Shown: positions 49,147 through 60,011, counted from the stretch's first letter. The stretch: DNA of 64,000 bases from Maridesulfovibrio sp. (GCF_963667685.1 NZ_OY763930.1:1532501-1596500); one strand, 5' to 3'. Translations and numbers: made by a program. The notes: generated from the letters alone by a model not told the origin.

Positions 49147-49577
49147 AGAATATTGAGCCCGGTAGTAATTACATTTCCATTATTGGAAACAACGAATTCC
49201 TACCGGCCCGTGATGCTTCAGGATGTATAAGTCCTGAAAAACCACGGGCGAGCAGGATAAAAAATGTCCCATCTGAATATTAGGCAAACAAGCCTTCGTC
49301 AACCCCAGACAGCTTATAAAGCACCATCTGCTTCGTTCTGTGGCCAAACTCTGAAACTCGTGTATGTCTGGATACACGTCGTTCCAGCGTCTGGCCTTGA
49401 GCCTTGCAGCTGGCACTTTCTAAGCTGTCTGTAAAATTCTGCGTCCAAACTCTGAAACTCGTGTATGTCTGGATACATCGGGGGCGTATGCTTCTCAGGG
49501 ATTCCAAAGGGGATTATCCCCTTTGGCCGCCGGAGGCAACACCCCATAAAAACAGCACAAAGCGCATCAAATCAATT
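49147..49577. repeat. Intergenic region with a 33-bp direct repeat and a 23-bp palindrome
   Basis: No gene. An identical 33-base string (starting CCAAACTCTGAAACTCG) occurs at 49344-49376 and 49445-49477, 101 bases apart. At 49504-49526 CCAAAGGGGAT and ATCCCCTTTGG form a perfect palindrome around one base, followed by GCCGCCGGAGGC. Near 49209-49250 a broken hairpin (CCCGTG...TTCAGGA / TCCTGAA...CACGGG) could end prfC. The pieces resemble dispersed Desulfovibrio intergenic repeats or a decayed mobile element. Confidence 0.6.
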
Positions 49578-51179
49578 CTATTGGTGCTCGCGGGTTTTGC
49601 TGAAAGTGATTTTGGGCCATTCCTCTTCAGCCTGCTGCAGACGCCATTGACTGGGGGCAAGGAAGGTCAGGTTGTCGTCACCGTCAAGGGCGACAAAACG
49701 GGGGTAGCGTTTCTTGATGCCGTCAATTTCTTTTGGATCTGTACTGCTGAGCCAGCGGGCTGTGTGATATTCTACCGGTTCGTATAGAGCTGCAACACTG
49801 TATTCGTCCTTGAGGCGGGACATGATCACATCAAACTGGAGCAAGCCTACTGCGCCAAGGATTTTGTCGTTGTTTCCCAGTGGCTTGAAAAGCTGAACGG
49901 CTCCTTCTTCGGCCAGCTGGTGCAGACCTTTGTCAAGCTGCTTGCTTTTGAGGGGGTCTTTGAGGATTACCCTGCGGAAGTGTTCTGGGGCAAAATTGGG
50001 AATACCGGTGAACTTCAATTCTTCCTTGCTTTCGGTGAATGTGTCCCCGATTTTTATTGTCCCGTGGTTATGCACGCCGATGATGTCTCCGGGGTAGGCT
50101 TCTTCAACCCCGGTACGGTCCTGTGCCATGAATATAGTCGCGTTTGCGATCTGCACATCTTTGCCTATGCGGTGATGACGGACCTTCATGCCGCGCTGGA
50201 ACTTGCCGGAACAGATGCGCATGAAAGCGATGCGGTCACGGTGCGCCGGATCCATATTGGCCTGAATCTTAAAGGCCACGGCGGAAAATTCTGATTCAAA
50301 TGGTGAAATTTCACGGGTTGTAGTCGCGCGCGGCTTGGGATGCGGTGCCAGCTCAACAAACGAGTCGAGCATTTCCTGTACTCCGAAGTTGTTGATGGCA
50401 CTTCCGAAAAATACAGGAGTCTGTTTTCCTGCGAGGTAACGTTCCTTGTTGAAGGGGTATCCTGCTCCTTCGAGCAGTTCCAGTTCTTCGCGCAGCTGGT
50501 CCGCCTGATCACCAAGCAGCTCATCCAGGCGGGGGTCGGAAAGGTCTTTAATTACTTCACCTTTTTGGATACCTCCACCATGTATGGCAGAAAAAAGATG
50601 CAGTTCACCTTTGTGGATGTTGTATGTCCCCTTGAAGTCGGAGCCCATGCCGATGGGCCAGCTTAGGGGGGCGCATTCAATTTTCAGGGTATCTTCAATG
50701 TCCTGCAGAAGATCAAAGGGATCGATTCCTTCGCGGTCCAGCTTATTGATGAAGGTGATAATGGGAGTGTCGCGCATGCGGCATACTTCCATCAGCTTTT
50801 TGGTCTGAACCTCAACACCTTTGGCGCAGTCGATAACCATGAGTGCGGAGTCAACTGCGGTCAGCACGCGGTAGGTATCTTCTGAGAAGTCCTGGTGCCC
50901 GGGGGTGTCCAGCAGGTTGACCTCATAGTCGTGGTAGTTGAATTTCATGACCGACGTGGTTACGGATATACCGCGTTCCTGTTCCATAGCCATCCAGTCG
51001 GAGGTCGCATGCCGGTTGGCCTTGCGGGATTTAACGGTTCCGGCCATCTGGATGGCTCCACCATAGAGGAGAAGTTTTTCGGTCAGGGTTGTCTTACCGG
51101 CATCAGGGTGACTGATGATGCCGAAAGTTCTGCGGCGTTCTACTTCTTTTTTTATCTTGGGATCTACATTCTGGGACAT
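49578..51179 (-). CDS. prfC: Peptide chain release factor 3
   Basis: A 533-residue GTPase recycling RF1/RF2 after translation termination. G1 is [16 protein letters not shown] near residue 20, switch [16 protein letters not shown] near 91, G4 NKLDREG near 145. The C-terminal part with [12 protein letters not shown] near 480 distinguishes RF3 from EF-G. The length is normal. A single gene on the minus strand. Confidence 0.96.
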   Translation of the reverse strand: MSQNVDPKIKKEVERRRTFGIISHPDAGKTTLTEKLLLYGGAIQMAGTVKSRKANRHATSDWMAMEQERGISVTTSVMKFNYHDYEVNLLDTPGHQDFSEDTYRVLTAVDSALMVIDCAKGVEVQTKKLMEVCRMRDTPIITFINKLDREGIDPFDLLQDIEDTLKIECAPLSWPIGMGSDFKGTYNIHKGELHLFSAIHGGGIQKGEVIKDLSDPRLDELLGDQADQLREELELLEGAGYPFNKERYLAGKQTPVFFGSAINNFGVQEMLDSFVELAPHPKPRATTTREISPFESEFSAVAFKIQANMDPAHRDRIAFMRICSGKFQRGMKVRHHRIGKDVQIANATIFMAQDRTGVEEAYPGDIIGVHNHGTIKIGDTFTESKEELKFTGIPNFAPEHFRRVILKDPLKSKQLDKGLHQLAEEGAVQLFKPLGNNDKILGAVGLLQFDVIMSRLKDEYSVAALYEPVEYHTARWLSSTDPKEIDGIKKRYPRFVALDGDDNLTFLAPSQWRLQQAEEEWPKITFSKTREHQ

Positions 51180-51408
51180 GATATATTACCTGCGTGTTGC
51201 TTTTTTGATCGTGGCGGTGGACTCTGGTAAGGGATTGTTTCCCATTATTACTGAGATGAGTTCACCGTAAGTGCTGGATTGTCCGTATCAGGATTAGCGC
51301 AAAGGTCAAGTAATACATTCATGACTACGGCTGCAATTGAGTGGCAATGGACAGTGAAAAACGTTATATTTGAATCTGGTCAGCAGTATTAAAAGGCAGG
51401 AGTGGATA

Positions 51409-52383
51409 GTGATTAAAAAAGCAAGTTTGCGTTTATTGCAGCGTCCGGCAATGGAAGAGACTATTTTAGCGAAAGAAATTTATCGTAGAACTTCTTTGGC
51501 TGAAGATCTTGCAGAAGCAGGCAATCCTGATGTGCTGCTGGATGGGCCTTTGTTGCTGAACATAATGGTTAAATATTTTTATGCATATGTTTACCCGGGG
51601 TCTCATGAGCAGATTTTGGATTTGAAAGAGATATCATTGCTCTTTGATCAGTTTGTACACCGCAGACTGGGGAGTGATGTGCTGGAAAAATGTCTGGAAC
51701 TGCGCAAGAAACTGCTTGCGTACGGATTCGCGCTATGCATGCTGGCCGACTTGCCGAAAACCGTGCATATCTTCAAAGTCATTGCCGAATCAAAGACAAA
51801 GCTTCGCGGAGAACCTTTTACCGGGCTGGATATCGGGTCCGGTACAGGAATCCTGATGCTGGCCATGGATGTGCAGGCCCGGCGCAACGGATTTGAAACT
51901 TCAGCACTTGTCGGTATTGAGCGTAATCAGATTGTGGCTGAAAGAACTAACGAAGTGCTTGGCCGGCTGGGTTTGGGCAATGTGCTGGTGGCTGATGCTA
52001 AAAAAGTGGACAGCTATGGTTTTCTTGAGGGTCGCAAACTGCATTTTATCTGTAATGAAACCCTACCCGGCAGTGGACGGAGTCTCTGGAAGGAAGATTT
52101 TATTTTTATCTGTAAGACCTTGTTTGAAGGTTTACGGGAGCAGACAGCTGAGTCCGGGTTTTTTCCGGAAGCAGTGCAGGTGGGACGTACACCGGATGAA
52201 ATGCTGACAGTTCTGGACAGCTTTACAGGATTTCAGCTGAAGAATGAACGGTATCCTTTGCGGCTCATGAAGCCCTTTGCCATAAGGCTTTCCGGGCAGA
52301 TGACAGCTCTGACCCATATCGGGCAGGACTATGAGCAGTTGATACAGCCCAGCTGGAGAAGTGCCCTGAGCAGCAGATGGTAA
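51409..52383 (+). CDS. SAM-dependent methyltransferase-like protein
   Basis: A 324-residue protein. The frame is open from 51370, but GTG at 51409 follows AGGAG. The SAM-binding motif I is GLDIGSGTGILMLAMD near residue 147, with an acidic motif II in LVGIERNQIVAERTNEVLG. The first ~135 residues are helical and unassigned. CNETLPGSGRSLWKED near 220 lies where the catalytic or substrate loop would be. Substrate unknown. Convergent with the large hybrid kinase. Confidence 0.7.
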   Translation: MIKKASLRLLQRPAMEETILAKEIYRRTSLAEDLAEAGNPDVLLDGPLLLNIMVKYFYAYVYPGSHEQILDLKEISLLFDQFVHRRLGSDVLEKCLELRKKLLAYGFALCMLADLPKTVHIFKVIAESKTKLRGEPFTGLDIGSGTGILMLAMDVQARRNGFETSALVGIERNQIVAERTNEVLGRLGLGNVLVADAKKVDSYGFLEGRKLHFICNETLPGSGRSLWKEDFIFICKTLFEGLREQTAESGFFPEAVQVGRTPDEMLTVLDSFTGFQLKNERYPLRLMKPFAIRLSGQMTALTHIGQDYEQLIQPSWRSALSSRW

Positions 52384-52416
52384 TCAGTAATAAATGCCGC
52401 TTCCCGCAGGAAAATT

Positions 52417-55400
52417 TCAGTTTTCCAGCTGGAGGAATTCTTCAAGAACCCGGAGCAGTTTTTTCTTTTTAATCGGTTTGGCCATATGAGCTGTGCATCC
52501 GGAAGCCAATGCTTTTTGCTCGTCCTCATGAAAAGCGTTTGCGGTCAGGGCCATGATCGGGGTCGGGGAGAGTTCATTTTCAGCCTCATAATCCCTGATG
52601 GCTTTTGTGGCCTCGTATCCGTCCATGGTCGGCATCTGTATATCCATAAGCACGATACCGAATTTACCTTTTTTAAATTTATCTAATCCTTCCTGACCGT
52701 TTTCAGCGTAGGTTATTTTGTAAGGAGTTCCCTGCAGGAACAAATTGATGACCATTCTATTGTCTTCTGAATCTTCTACCAGCAGGATGTTATTTTTTTT
52801 CTGCGACTCAGATGGCTGAGCAGGAGCAGCTCCCGTGATTTCCTGCTGGCTGCTGTTTTGTCTTGCTTGCGTATAAAGTTCATTCTCACTGTGTTCATTT
52901 GGGCTTTCGTATAAATCAGAGTATCGGACGAACTCCACAATAGCCTGTGGATAAACGGGGCGGTGGATATAGGTGGCTCCAAGCTGCTTAGCGCGGGCGG
53001 TTGCTTTGGGCTGCGGCTTGGCTTCCATGATCATCATCAATTTCCAGTTAAGGCATGGGCCGTGCTTCAGCTTTTTCAGAACCTCAAAGCGATCTTCATC
53101 TCCAGTTGGATGACCAATGATCAGGGTGCTCAGCTCATAGTCTGAGAGCGAAATTTCAGCAGCAAACGCAGAGGAATCAGTCAGGTTCTCTGCTAGATAA
53201 ACGTTGGCTCCCAAATCGCTGAGGCTGCGCCCAAGAACTTCCCGGCAGGTTGATTTGCGGTCCAAAATTAGGATGGCTGTATTCTGTAATGGCGGCGGGG
53301 TTTCCGGCTGCATGGGATATGCCGCGTTGAGGGTAAATGCAAATGTGGCCCCCTCTCCCTTGGTGCTTGAAACAAAGATCCCTCCCTGCATGCTTTCGAC
53401 CATGCGGGCACAGATGGAAAGACCTAAGCCGGTTCCACCAAAATGCCGGGTAGTGGAAGAATCGGCCTGCGAGAAAGTTTCGAATATCGAATTCAGCTTT
53501 TCTTCAGGTATGCCGATACCAGTGTCTTTGATAAGAATGCGCAGATAGCCTTTTTCAGTTATATCCGCTTCGAATGTTATCAGTCCTGCTTCAGTGAATT
53601 TTAAGGCATTACCAACCAGATTGACAAGGATCTGCCTTATGCGGGTCGGGTCTCCGGTGATAATTCGGGGTACTTCAGGTGCGATGTACCAGCAGAAATC
53701 AACCTTTTTAATCTGGGCTCTGAGTGCGAAAATAGAACCGATTTCTTCAAAAAGCTCCTCAAGGTTGAAGTCAATTTCTTCAAGATTGATTTGTCCTGCC
53801 TCGATTTTAGATAAATCAAGAATATCGTTGATCAGCAGAAGCAGATTTTCTCCTGCATTTCGGAAAATTTTTACATAATTTCGTTGAATTTTAGTCAATC
53901 TGGATTCCCATAGGAGGTCCGCCATGCCCAAAATTGCGTTCATGGGAGTTCTTATTTCGTGGGACATGCTGGCCAGAAAATCACTCTTGGCAGCATTCGC
54001 CGCGTCGGCGGCAACTTTTGCTTTTTCAAATTCCTGAGCCTGTCTTTTTTCAGTTATATCTTCGAGCACACCTTCAAGGCATTTCTGTTTGTTGCTGTCC
54101 ACTTCAAGGGAAACCGTCACGCTGACCCATATCGGTGTACCGTCTTTACGACGCATCTGTATTTCACGGTCACGGATGATACCGCCTTCATACAGCTCTT
54201 TAACTATCGTCTCGTGGAATTTCGGGTTAACATAAAGGCTTCTGATCTGGATTTTTCTGATTTCGTTCCAGCCACGGTATCCAAACATTTCAGCTAATGC
54301 CCTGTTGGCCTTGAGTAGTAGTCCATCTACATCAACTTCCGCTCGAAAGACACCTACGTTGATGCTTTCCAGCAGGGTGCGGTGTTGTGTTTCGGAATCA
54401 CGCAAATCGGAATATAGCCGCGCGTTCTGAATTGAAATGGCGGCCTGCGAACAGAGCAGGTTCAAAACTTCAAGACGGTCGTCGGTGAAAACTCCAGGAC
54501 TGAGGTTGTTCTCCAGATAAAGAACTCCGCGCATAATCTGCTGGTTTATGACCGGCATGGCGAGAATGGACTTAGGCTTAGTCCTTATAATGTAACTGTC
54601 GATGGAGAATGGGCCTTGTGCCCCGGCATCGCGGAGTACTATATTGTCCTTGGACCGGAGGACGTAGTTGACTATACTGCGGCAGTACAATTCCTGATTT
54701 GGGTCCGGGTTGGGCTGTGTTGTGATACCGTGTTCCGATACAAACGCATGGGCGGTCAGTTCCAGTTTGTTTTTATTGTTCAGGAGCAGGGTCGCCTTTT
54801 GCGCTCCGGCATTTTTGATGACGATACGCATGAGTTTATCCAGCAACCTGTTCAGGACTATTTCTCCGGAAATTGCCTGTGATGCATTGATTACTGCCGA
54901 GATATCAAGAGAACTGCTGTTTTTATCTCCAGAATGGTCATTGCAGTTGAACTTACCGGAACTGTCACATAGCTGCGGGTATTCATTGAGCAGCCGCTGT
55001 ACTTTGGCGGTGGCACCCCACTCCCGGTAGTGATGACAAGCCTTAGATAACAGGGCAACTGCCGAATGATGACCGCCGATAGATAAATGAAATTTTCCCG
55101 CCAGCTCACAAGCCAGTCCGCTGAAATTATTGTATCCGGCTGTAGAGCAGCGCTCAATGGCCTCTTCATACAGGGCCATGGCAGTGCTGTTCTCACTGTT
55201 TATTCGTGCATATTCGGCTTTTCCGATCAGGTAGAGATGGCTGAAGTTATCCGGGCAGCTATTTTCCCATTTCTTCAGACGTGACAGGGAATGCCGTATG
55301 CGTTTCAGAAATAATCTTTTGGTCTTAGTCTTTTCTGAATTAAAGACGGCTGCCATATTGACGATGCTGAACAAGTGAAAGACCGCGATTGAATACATTC

Positions 55401-58400
55401 CGAAAAGGGCATCCTCTACTTTGTCGTAGAGCATGTTGATGTGCTCAAGGGCCTTGGAATGATAGCCGAAGAATGAAAGCGCGATAAGCTTTGAAAGCGA
55501 GGTCCAGTTCTCCACAACCTCCGACCCGCTGCTTTTGGCTGTGCTGACCAGGGTCATTTCCTGAAAACTGGTATCATCCAGATGCCCGGGAGTATCGGTT
55601 TTGCCTTGCATGCTCTTGCATATCTGCAAGGTAAGGTTGATGACTCCGGCACTCATGGTGTTTTTGTTTTTCCGGATGAAGTTTAAATAGCGGTCCGCAA
55701 AGCTGTATACTTCTGAAATATGCTGCCCCTGAAAGAATTTAAGTTGAACTGCAATATATCCGGCGTAACGGGCGTAGGTGTTATCTCCGTTCATGACCCC
55801 GCAGTTGAAGGCCTTGTCGAGGGTGTTGATATTTTCCTGCAGGGGGACATGCCAGTGGTCGTGCATTCCGCCACGAAGCATATTCATCTTGGCTTCCAGT
55901 TCCGGGCTTCCGAACTGTTTATTCAAATTTACGGCCAGCTTGGTGAAAAGTTGTGATCTTTTGAAATCAAAGTTGCACGAGGCCAGCAGCACGGCATAGA
56001 ACATATAGCAGAATGGCGAGAATGCCGCATTGCCGTGCTTTATTGAAAAACGAATCATTTTAAGGATGATATAGGCCACCAGTTTTTTATTATACATGTA
56101 TGCCGGGGCAATTATCTGCATCAACAGTTGCAGTATCTCAAGATGTTCTCCTGACTTCAGTTCTGGCAGGTGGTACAGGCTGTTTATTTCCCGAAAGTAG
56201 AGCACTGCCTTTGTCTTCATAATTTCAGCGCCGAGTGCTATTTTTCCTGGATGCTCAGGAATATCCATCTTATATTGCGCCAGGGTATTTAGCCCGATTT
56301 TTACTGCTTCATGGTATCTGCTTTGGTCGGAGTACAGTTGTATTTTGGATAGCTGGGCTCTGGTGGTGTCTCTGCGCTCTTTTGAATGCTCCAACATCTT
56401 CTGAAATATATTTTCAGACTGTTTGATTGATTTACTCAGGAATTCACATTCATACCAGTCCAGATGCATGTCAAAGCATTCCCTGTAGTCTGATTCCCAG
56501 CCTTCGGAAGAGAGCAGTCGTGCTGCCGTGGAAAAGTAACCTGCGGCCATTTCGAAAGCGGAACTCCTTTTGGCTTTGCGACCTGACTTTATGAAAAATT
56601 TTGAAATTTCTTTTTTTTCGTTGGGATCATCAATTGCGCTGATACACATGCTGTACTGGGCAGCAATTTCAAATGTAGCTTCTTTAAGCTCATCCGGAGA
56701 GCAAATTGTGCGTATGGCTTTGCCTATTGCCATATGCAGGTTGGTTTTTTCCGTAGCATTCAGCATGGAATATGCAGCTTTCTGCACCCGGTCATGCATA
56801 AAAGACAGGTAGTACGGACCGGATTGGGTATCGAGCTCGATAGCAATGGTTGCAGCCCCTTCATCCGAAACGATCAATCCTTCCTGCAGGGCCAGACTCA
56901 GATAATCCATAACTATCTCGTGGGGCAGATCCTGAATTTCCAGAAGGATACGGAGATCAAATTTGCATCCTATTCCCGAGGCGGCCTTTAGTATTTCCTG
57001 CCCTTCACGAGGCTGGGCCATGATTTTATCAGCCATAAGCTCAATCAGGTTGCCGTCCATGGAAATATCCCGGATGGCTTGAAGGTCCCATTCCCAGCAG
57101 GCTTTTGCCTTATTGAATTTGATTAAGTCCGCCCGGTACATATTAAGCAGGTATTCTCGTACAAAGAGGGGATTTCCGCCTGTGCGGTTATAAATAATCC
57201 GTGCCAGCTCTTCTGTGCGTTTGCGCTCACTTCTAAGGGTTCTGCTGATAAAGCCATGGACATGGTGCAGCTTCAGTCTGTCGAGAGTTATTGTTCTGGC
57301 CCGGGGGTTGAATTTTATAATATTGTTAATGCGCTCTTGAATCGCATTCTCCATTGGCTGGCTGGTTCTATATGCGCAGATAATCATTAAATGGGATGTT
57401 TCCTGATCCTCAAGCAGCCGCTTGAGAAGCTGCATGGTGGAAATATCGCCCCATTGCAGGTCGTCCAGAAAGAGGACAAGAGGTTTGTCTATGCTTGGAA
57501 AAACCTTGATGAAATTTTTAAATGCCAAGTTGAACCTGTTTCTTGATTCTGTGGAATTGAGATCTGGTGGAGGGGGCTGTTCTCCTATGAGCAGTTCCAA
57601 CTCAGGCAGCACTTCTGTTATCAGGCTGGCATTTTGGCCAAGCACACTGGTAATTCTTTTTTTCCAGGCGTTGATTACCGGTGCGGGGCTGGATAGGCGT
57701 TTACGCAGCAGGTCTTGAAAAGCCGTAATTAATGCGCTGTAAGGGCGGTTACGCCTGAACTGGTCGAATTTACCGGAAATGAACTCCCCGTTCTCTTCGT
57801 ATACATACTCGCTAAAAGATTGCACAAGAGAGCTTTTGCCGTTGCCTGTCTCTCCGCGGATAAAAACAACTTCACAGCTGCCCAATATCACTTTATCGAA
57901 GGCTTCTTTTAGTTCCTGCTTTTCAGCTTTTCTGCCGAACTGTTTCTTCGACAGAGTGAATATTTCAGAAATATCCTGATAGCCTGGCGTAAAATCATTG
58001 ATGATGACTCCACCATTTATGATCTGCAAACATGATTTGAGATCATGCATGATACCATGTGCGGACTGATAACGGTCGCCAGGATTCTTTGAGAGAAGTT
58101 TTGAAATTACTTCAGACAGAGGAGCCGGAATTTCGGGATTAAAGCTTCGCGGGTCCGGTGGCTCTTTGGCGAGATGGCAATGAATCAATTCCAGATCGTC
58201 TTCGGCTGTAAACGGTTTATGGTAGGCAAATAATTCAAACAGCGTCACACCCAGTGAATAAAAATCAGAGCGGCGGTCCAGTTCTGCGCTTATCCTGCCG
58301 CTTTGTTCCGGTGAAATGTAGGAAATATTGTCCTTGGAGATAAGTGCCGTTAAATTCTGGCTGAAGGAGTCGGTTATACGGGAACTGTGGTGCAGGTTGG

Positions 58401-58836
58401 TCAGGAGAACCTGACTTAGATCATCAGTGATGGCGATGCTGTCCGGGCGGATATTCCGGTGTAGAAATCCCTTGGAATGAACATGGCTGATGGCATTGGT
58501 GAGGCTGATTGCCAGTTGCAGCTTTTGGCGCAGGTCCATATTGGACAGAGGAATCATAGAGCTTAAGAGATTGTAGCCTTTGTCCTCCAGAATCAAAGCC
58601 AGTGAATTATTGATGCGTTGCAGGGCAACAGCTTGGAGTATGCATGCTTTGCCGATTTCTAAAGATGTTGCGTATTCATTTTTCAATCCGTCAAGCACGC
58701 CCGGAGGCAATGGCTCCGATGTGGGAATTTTAATGAGCACGGGATAGTCGTCATATTCCCTGACAGCCCTGTACAGGGTCGTGTCATTCCCTTTGGTAAG
58801 GATAGAAATATCCTCATAACCGGCAAGATCGATCAT
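52417..58836 (-). CDS. Giant hybrid histidine kinase with pseudo-Ser/Thr kinase and AAA ATPase domains
   Basis: A 2139-residue cytoplasmic protein. Rough order: Ser/Thr-kinase-like domain 1-275; AAA ATPase 300-560 (Walker A RGETGNGKSSLVQSF, Walker B VLFLDDLQWGD); helical repeats 560-1290; GAF 1330-1490; PAS 1495-1620; HisKA 1640-1705 (FLASMSHEIRTPMNAILG); HATPase 1745-1860 (GTGLGLSICARMVE); two receivers to the end. The kinase-like domain has Asn for the HRD Asp (LHRNIRPDSI) and lacks DFG (TNLHHSS), so it is probably a pseudokinase. The first receiver has no phospho-acceptor (STLIIGHPTG); the second is normal (NILLVEDSEDN, VLMDIQMPTMDG). It integrates a nucleotide-dependent signal into phosphorelay; target unknown. 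Confidence 0.92.
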   Translation of the reverse strand: MIDLAGYEDISILTKGNDTTLYRAVREYDDYPVLIKIPTSEPLPPGVLDGLKNEYATSLEIGKACILQAVALQRINNSLALILEDKGYNLLSSMIPLSNMDLRQKLQLAISLTNAISHVHSKGFLHRNIRPDSIAITDDLSQVLLTNLHHSSRITDSFSQNLTALISKDNISYISPEQSGRISAELDRRSDFYSLGVTLFELFAYHKPFTAEDDLELIHCHLAKEPPDPRSFNPEIPAPLSEVISKLLSKNPGDRYQSAHGIMHDLKSCLQIINGGVIINDFTPGYQDISEIFTLSKKQFGRKAEKQELKEAFDKVILGSCEVVFIRGETGNGKSSLVQSFSEYVYEENGEFISGKFDQFRRNRPYSALITAFQDLLRKRLSSPAPVINAWKKRITSVLGQNASLITEVLPELELLIGEQPPPPDLNSTESRNRFNLAFKNFIKVFPSIDKPLVLFLDDLQWGDISTMQLLKRLLEDQETSHLMIICAYRTSQPMENAIQERINNIIKFNPRARTITLDRLKLHHVHGFISRTLRSERKRTEELARIIYNRTGGNPLFVREYLLNMYRADLIKFNKAKACWEWDLQAIRDISMDGNLIELMADKIMAQPREGQEILKAASGIGCKFDLRILLEIQDLPHEIVMDYLSLALQEGLIVSDEGAATIAIELDTQSGPYYLSFMHDRVQKAAYSMLNATEKTNLHMAIGKAIRTICSPDELKEATFEIAAQYSMCISAIDDPNEKKEISKFFIKSGRKAKRSSAFEMAAGYFSTAARLLSSEGWESDYRECFDMHLDWYECEFLSKSIKQSENIFQKMLEHSKERRDTTRAQLSKIQLYSDQSRYHEAVKIGLNTLAQYKMDIPEHPGKIALGAEIMKTKAVLYFREINSLYHLPELKSGEHLEILQLLMQIIAPAYMYNKKLVAYIILKMIRFSIKHGNAAFSPFCYMFYAVLLASCNFDFKRSQLFTKLAVNLNKQFGSPELEAKMNMLRGGMHDHWHVPLQENINTLDKAFNCGVMNGDNTYARYAGYIAVQLKFFQGQHISEVYSFADRYLNFIRKNKNTMSAGVINLTLQICKSMQGKTDTPGHLDDTSFQEMTLVSTAKSSGSEVVENWTSLSKLIALSFFGYHSKALEHINMLYDKVEDALFGMYSIAVFHLFSIVNMAAVFNSEKTKTKRLFLKRIRHSLSRLKKWENSCPDNFSHLYLIGKAEYARINSENSTAMALYEEAIERCSTAGYNNFSGLACELAGKFHLSIGGHHSAVALLSKACHHYREWGATAKVQRLLNEYPQLCDSSGKFNCNDHSGDKNSSSLDISAVINASQAISGEIVLNRLLDKLMRIVIKNAGAQKATLLLNNKNKLELTAHAFVSEHGITTQPNPDPNQELYCRSIVNYVLRSKDNIVLRDAGAQGPFSIDSYIIRTKPKSILAMPVINQQIMRGVLYLENNLSPGVFTDDRLEVLNLLCSQAAISIQNARLYSDLRDSETQHRTLLESINVGVFRAEVDVDGLLLKANRALAEMFGYRGWNEIRKIQIRSLYVNPKFHETIVKELYEGGIIRDREIQMRRKDGTPIWVSVTVSLEVDSNKQKCLEGVLEDITEKRQAQEFEKAKVAADAANAAKSDFLASMSHEIRTPMNAILGMADLLWESRLTKIQRNYVKIFRNAGENLLLLINDILDLSKIEAGQINLEEIDFNLEELFEEIGSIFALRAQIKKVDFCWYIAPEVPRIITGDPTRIRQILVNLVGNALKFTEAGLITFEADITEKGYLRILIKDTGIGIPEEKLNSIFETFSQADSSTTRHFGGTGLGLSICARMVESMQGGIFVSSTKGEGATFAFTLNAAYPMQPETPPPLQNTAILILDRKSTCREVLGRSLSDLGANVYLAENLTDSSAFAAEISLSDYELSTLIIGHPTGDEDRFEVLKKLKHGPCLNWKLMMIMEAKPQPKATARAKQLGATYIHRPVYPQAIVEFVRYSDLYESPNEHSENELYTQARQNSSQQEITGAAPAQPSESQKKNNILLVEDSEDNRMVINLFLQGTPYKITYAENGQEGLDKFKKGKFGIVLMDIQMPTMDGYEATKAIRDYEAENELSPTPIMALTANAFHEDEQKALASGCTAHMAKPIKKKKLLRVLEEFLQLEN

Positions 58837-59031
58837 CGTTTAAAGTTCTCCCGAGGCGGCAACTTTAACCCGGCGTGCAGGTTGTTTAAATATAGTTTAT
58901 TGCGGTAGTGTTATTTTTATTATCCTTTAATCAGTTCAGCGTAGAATACTGACTTTGTTATAGCATTATTGATGGAATCTGTCATGGCCGGATTTCATAA
59001 AAAGGGGAAATTGATTGTAATTGTTGATGTG

Positions 59032-60006
59032 TCAGGAAATATGGGCGGAGAGCATAAGCAGTCCAAAGCCAGTAATAACAGTAGCCCCGAGCAAAGAAAG
59101 TGCTGAATATAAGATTCTGACGCTGCTGCGGAAACTGCTGCGGTCTATGGCATTGCGGGCTTTTGACGCAACAAATGCAAAGCCGGAAGTGGTAACGGCC
59201 ATTCCCGTAGCAAGGAAGACCATTGCGCTAAGTCCTGCGCTAAATATGCCTGTGGAAAGGGTGTAGACCAGAATAATTGCTGCTCCCGGACAGGGAACAA
59301 TTCCGGTTACGAATGCAACGGTAGCAATCTCTTTTAGTGATCCTCGGCCCTTTGCTTCGCATTTTTCCCGGTTATTGTCTTTTTTGAACAATGAGCGCAC
59401 GGCCTCAACAAACAACCATAATCCGATTAGAGCTACCAGTCCGTAGCTTGCGGTCTGTAAGTTGCGGTTGAAAGCTTCAAACCCGGCCATGCCGTTTTTC
59501 AGAAACAAATAGGCAGCGCAGACAGCAATGGTCGCGGACCCGACATGAACGAGAGTGATTACCCAGGACATGAAAGCAGCCGCTATTGTGGAGCCGCCGC
59601 GTGAGATGAAATAGGCGCAGACCACTGATTTACCGTGCCCCGGACCGACAGCATGGACAACCCCGTACATGAAGGCAAAAGCAAGGAACATCCAGAATGA
59701 TTTGCCGTAGGGATCTTTTTTGATATCGCGTGCAAATCCGGTTAATTTAGCCCGTATTTCTTTTTGCAGAATGGTGATTTCGAACATTATCCTGGAATAG
59801 ATCCCTCCGGTCCAGTCCCTTTGGACGTCAACGGCATTTTTCTCCTGCGGAGGGGCGGAACTGAAAGGTGAAGGAGCGCTCAGTTGCTTCTTTTCCTGTT
59901 TTTGCGGGGCAAAAAAAGGATTGTGCTGTTGCGCATAGGCATGGAATGTACAGAAAACGAAAGTAAGAGTCAGTATCAGAGTCAGCAGGATATTTGTATT
60001 CTTCAT
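59032..60006 (-). CDS. NicO-family metal transporter (ZevB/RcnA-like)
   Basis: A 324-residue membrane protein with signal-like N-terminus and about six further helices. The metal motif VHAVGPGHGKSVV near residue 117 and TGIVPCPGAAIILVYT near 237 are typical of the NicO (nickel/cobalt) family; the short His/Asp loop of RcnA is missing. The DUF1007 gene lies five bases upstream. This pair corresponds to ZevA-ZevB, a zinc-uptake system I recall from Haemophilus, so Zn or Ni transport is likely. Confidence 0.88.
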   Translation of the reverse strand: MKNTNILLTLILTLTFVFCTFHAYAQQHNPFFAPQKQEKKQLSAPSPFSSAPPQEKNAVDVQRDWTGGIYSRIMFEITILQKEIRAKLTGFARDIKKDPYGKSFWMFLAFAFMYGVVHAVGPGHGKSVVCAYFISRGGSTIAAAFMSWVITLVHVGSATIAVCAAYLFLKNGMAGFEAFNRNLQTASYGLVALIGLWLFVEAVRSLFKKDNNREKCEAKGRGSLKEIATVAFVTGIVPCPGAAIILVYTLSTGIFSAGLSAMVFLATGMAVTTSGFAFVASKARNAIDRSSFRSSVRILYSALSLLGATVITGFGLLMLSAHIS

Positions 60007-60011
60007 ATCTC

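Noticed and set aside
49344..49477. Possible two-repeat CRISPR remnant
   Set aside because: Only two copies with a 68-base interval, much longer than a spacer, and no cas genes nearby.
58984..59103. Plus-strand frame starting MAGFHKKGKLIVIVDVSGNM, resembling the start of a von Willebrand A domain
   Set aside because: Only about 40 codons long and running antisense into the NicO gene; no ribosome site and no further vWA motif. Probably chance or a decayed fragment.
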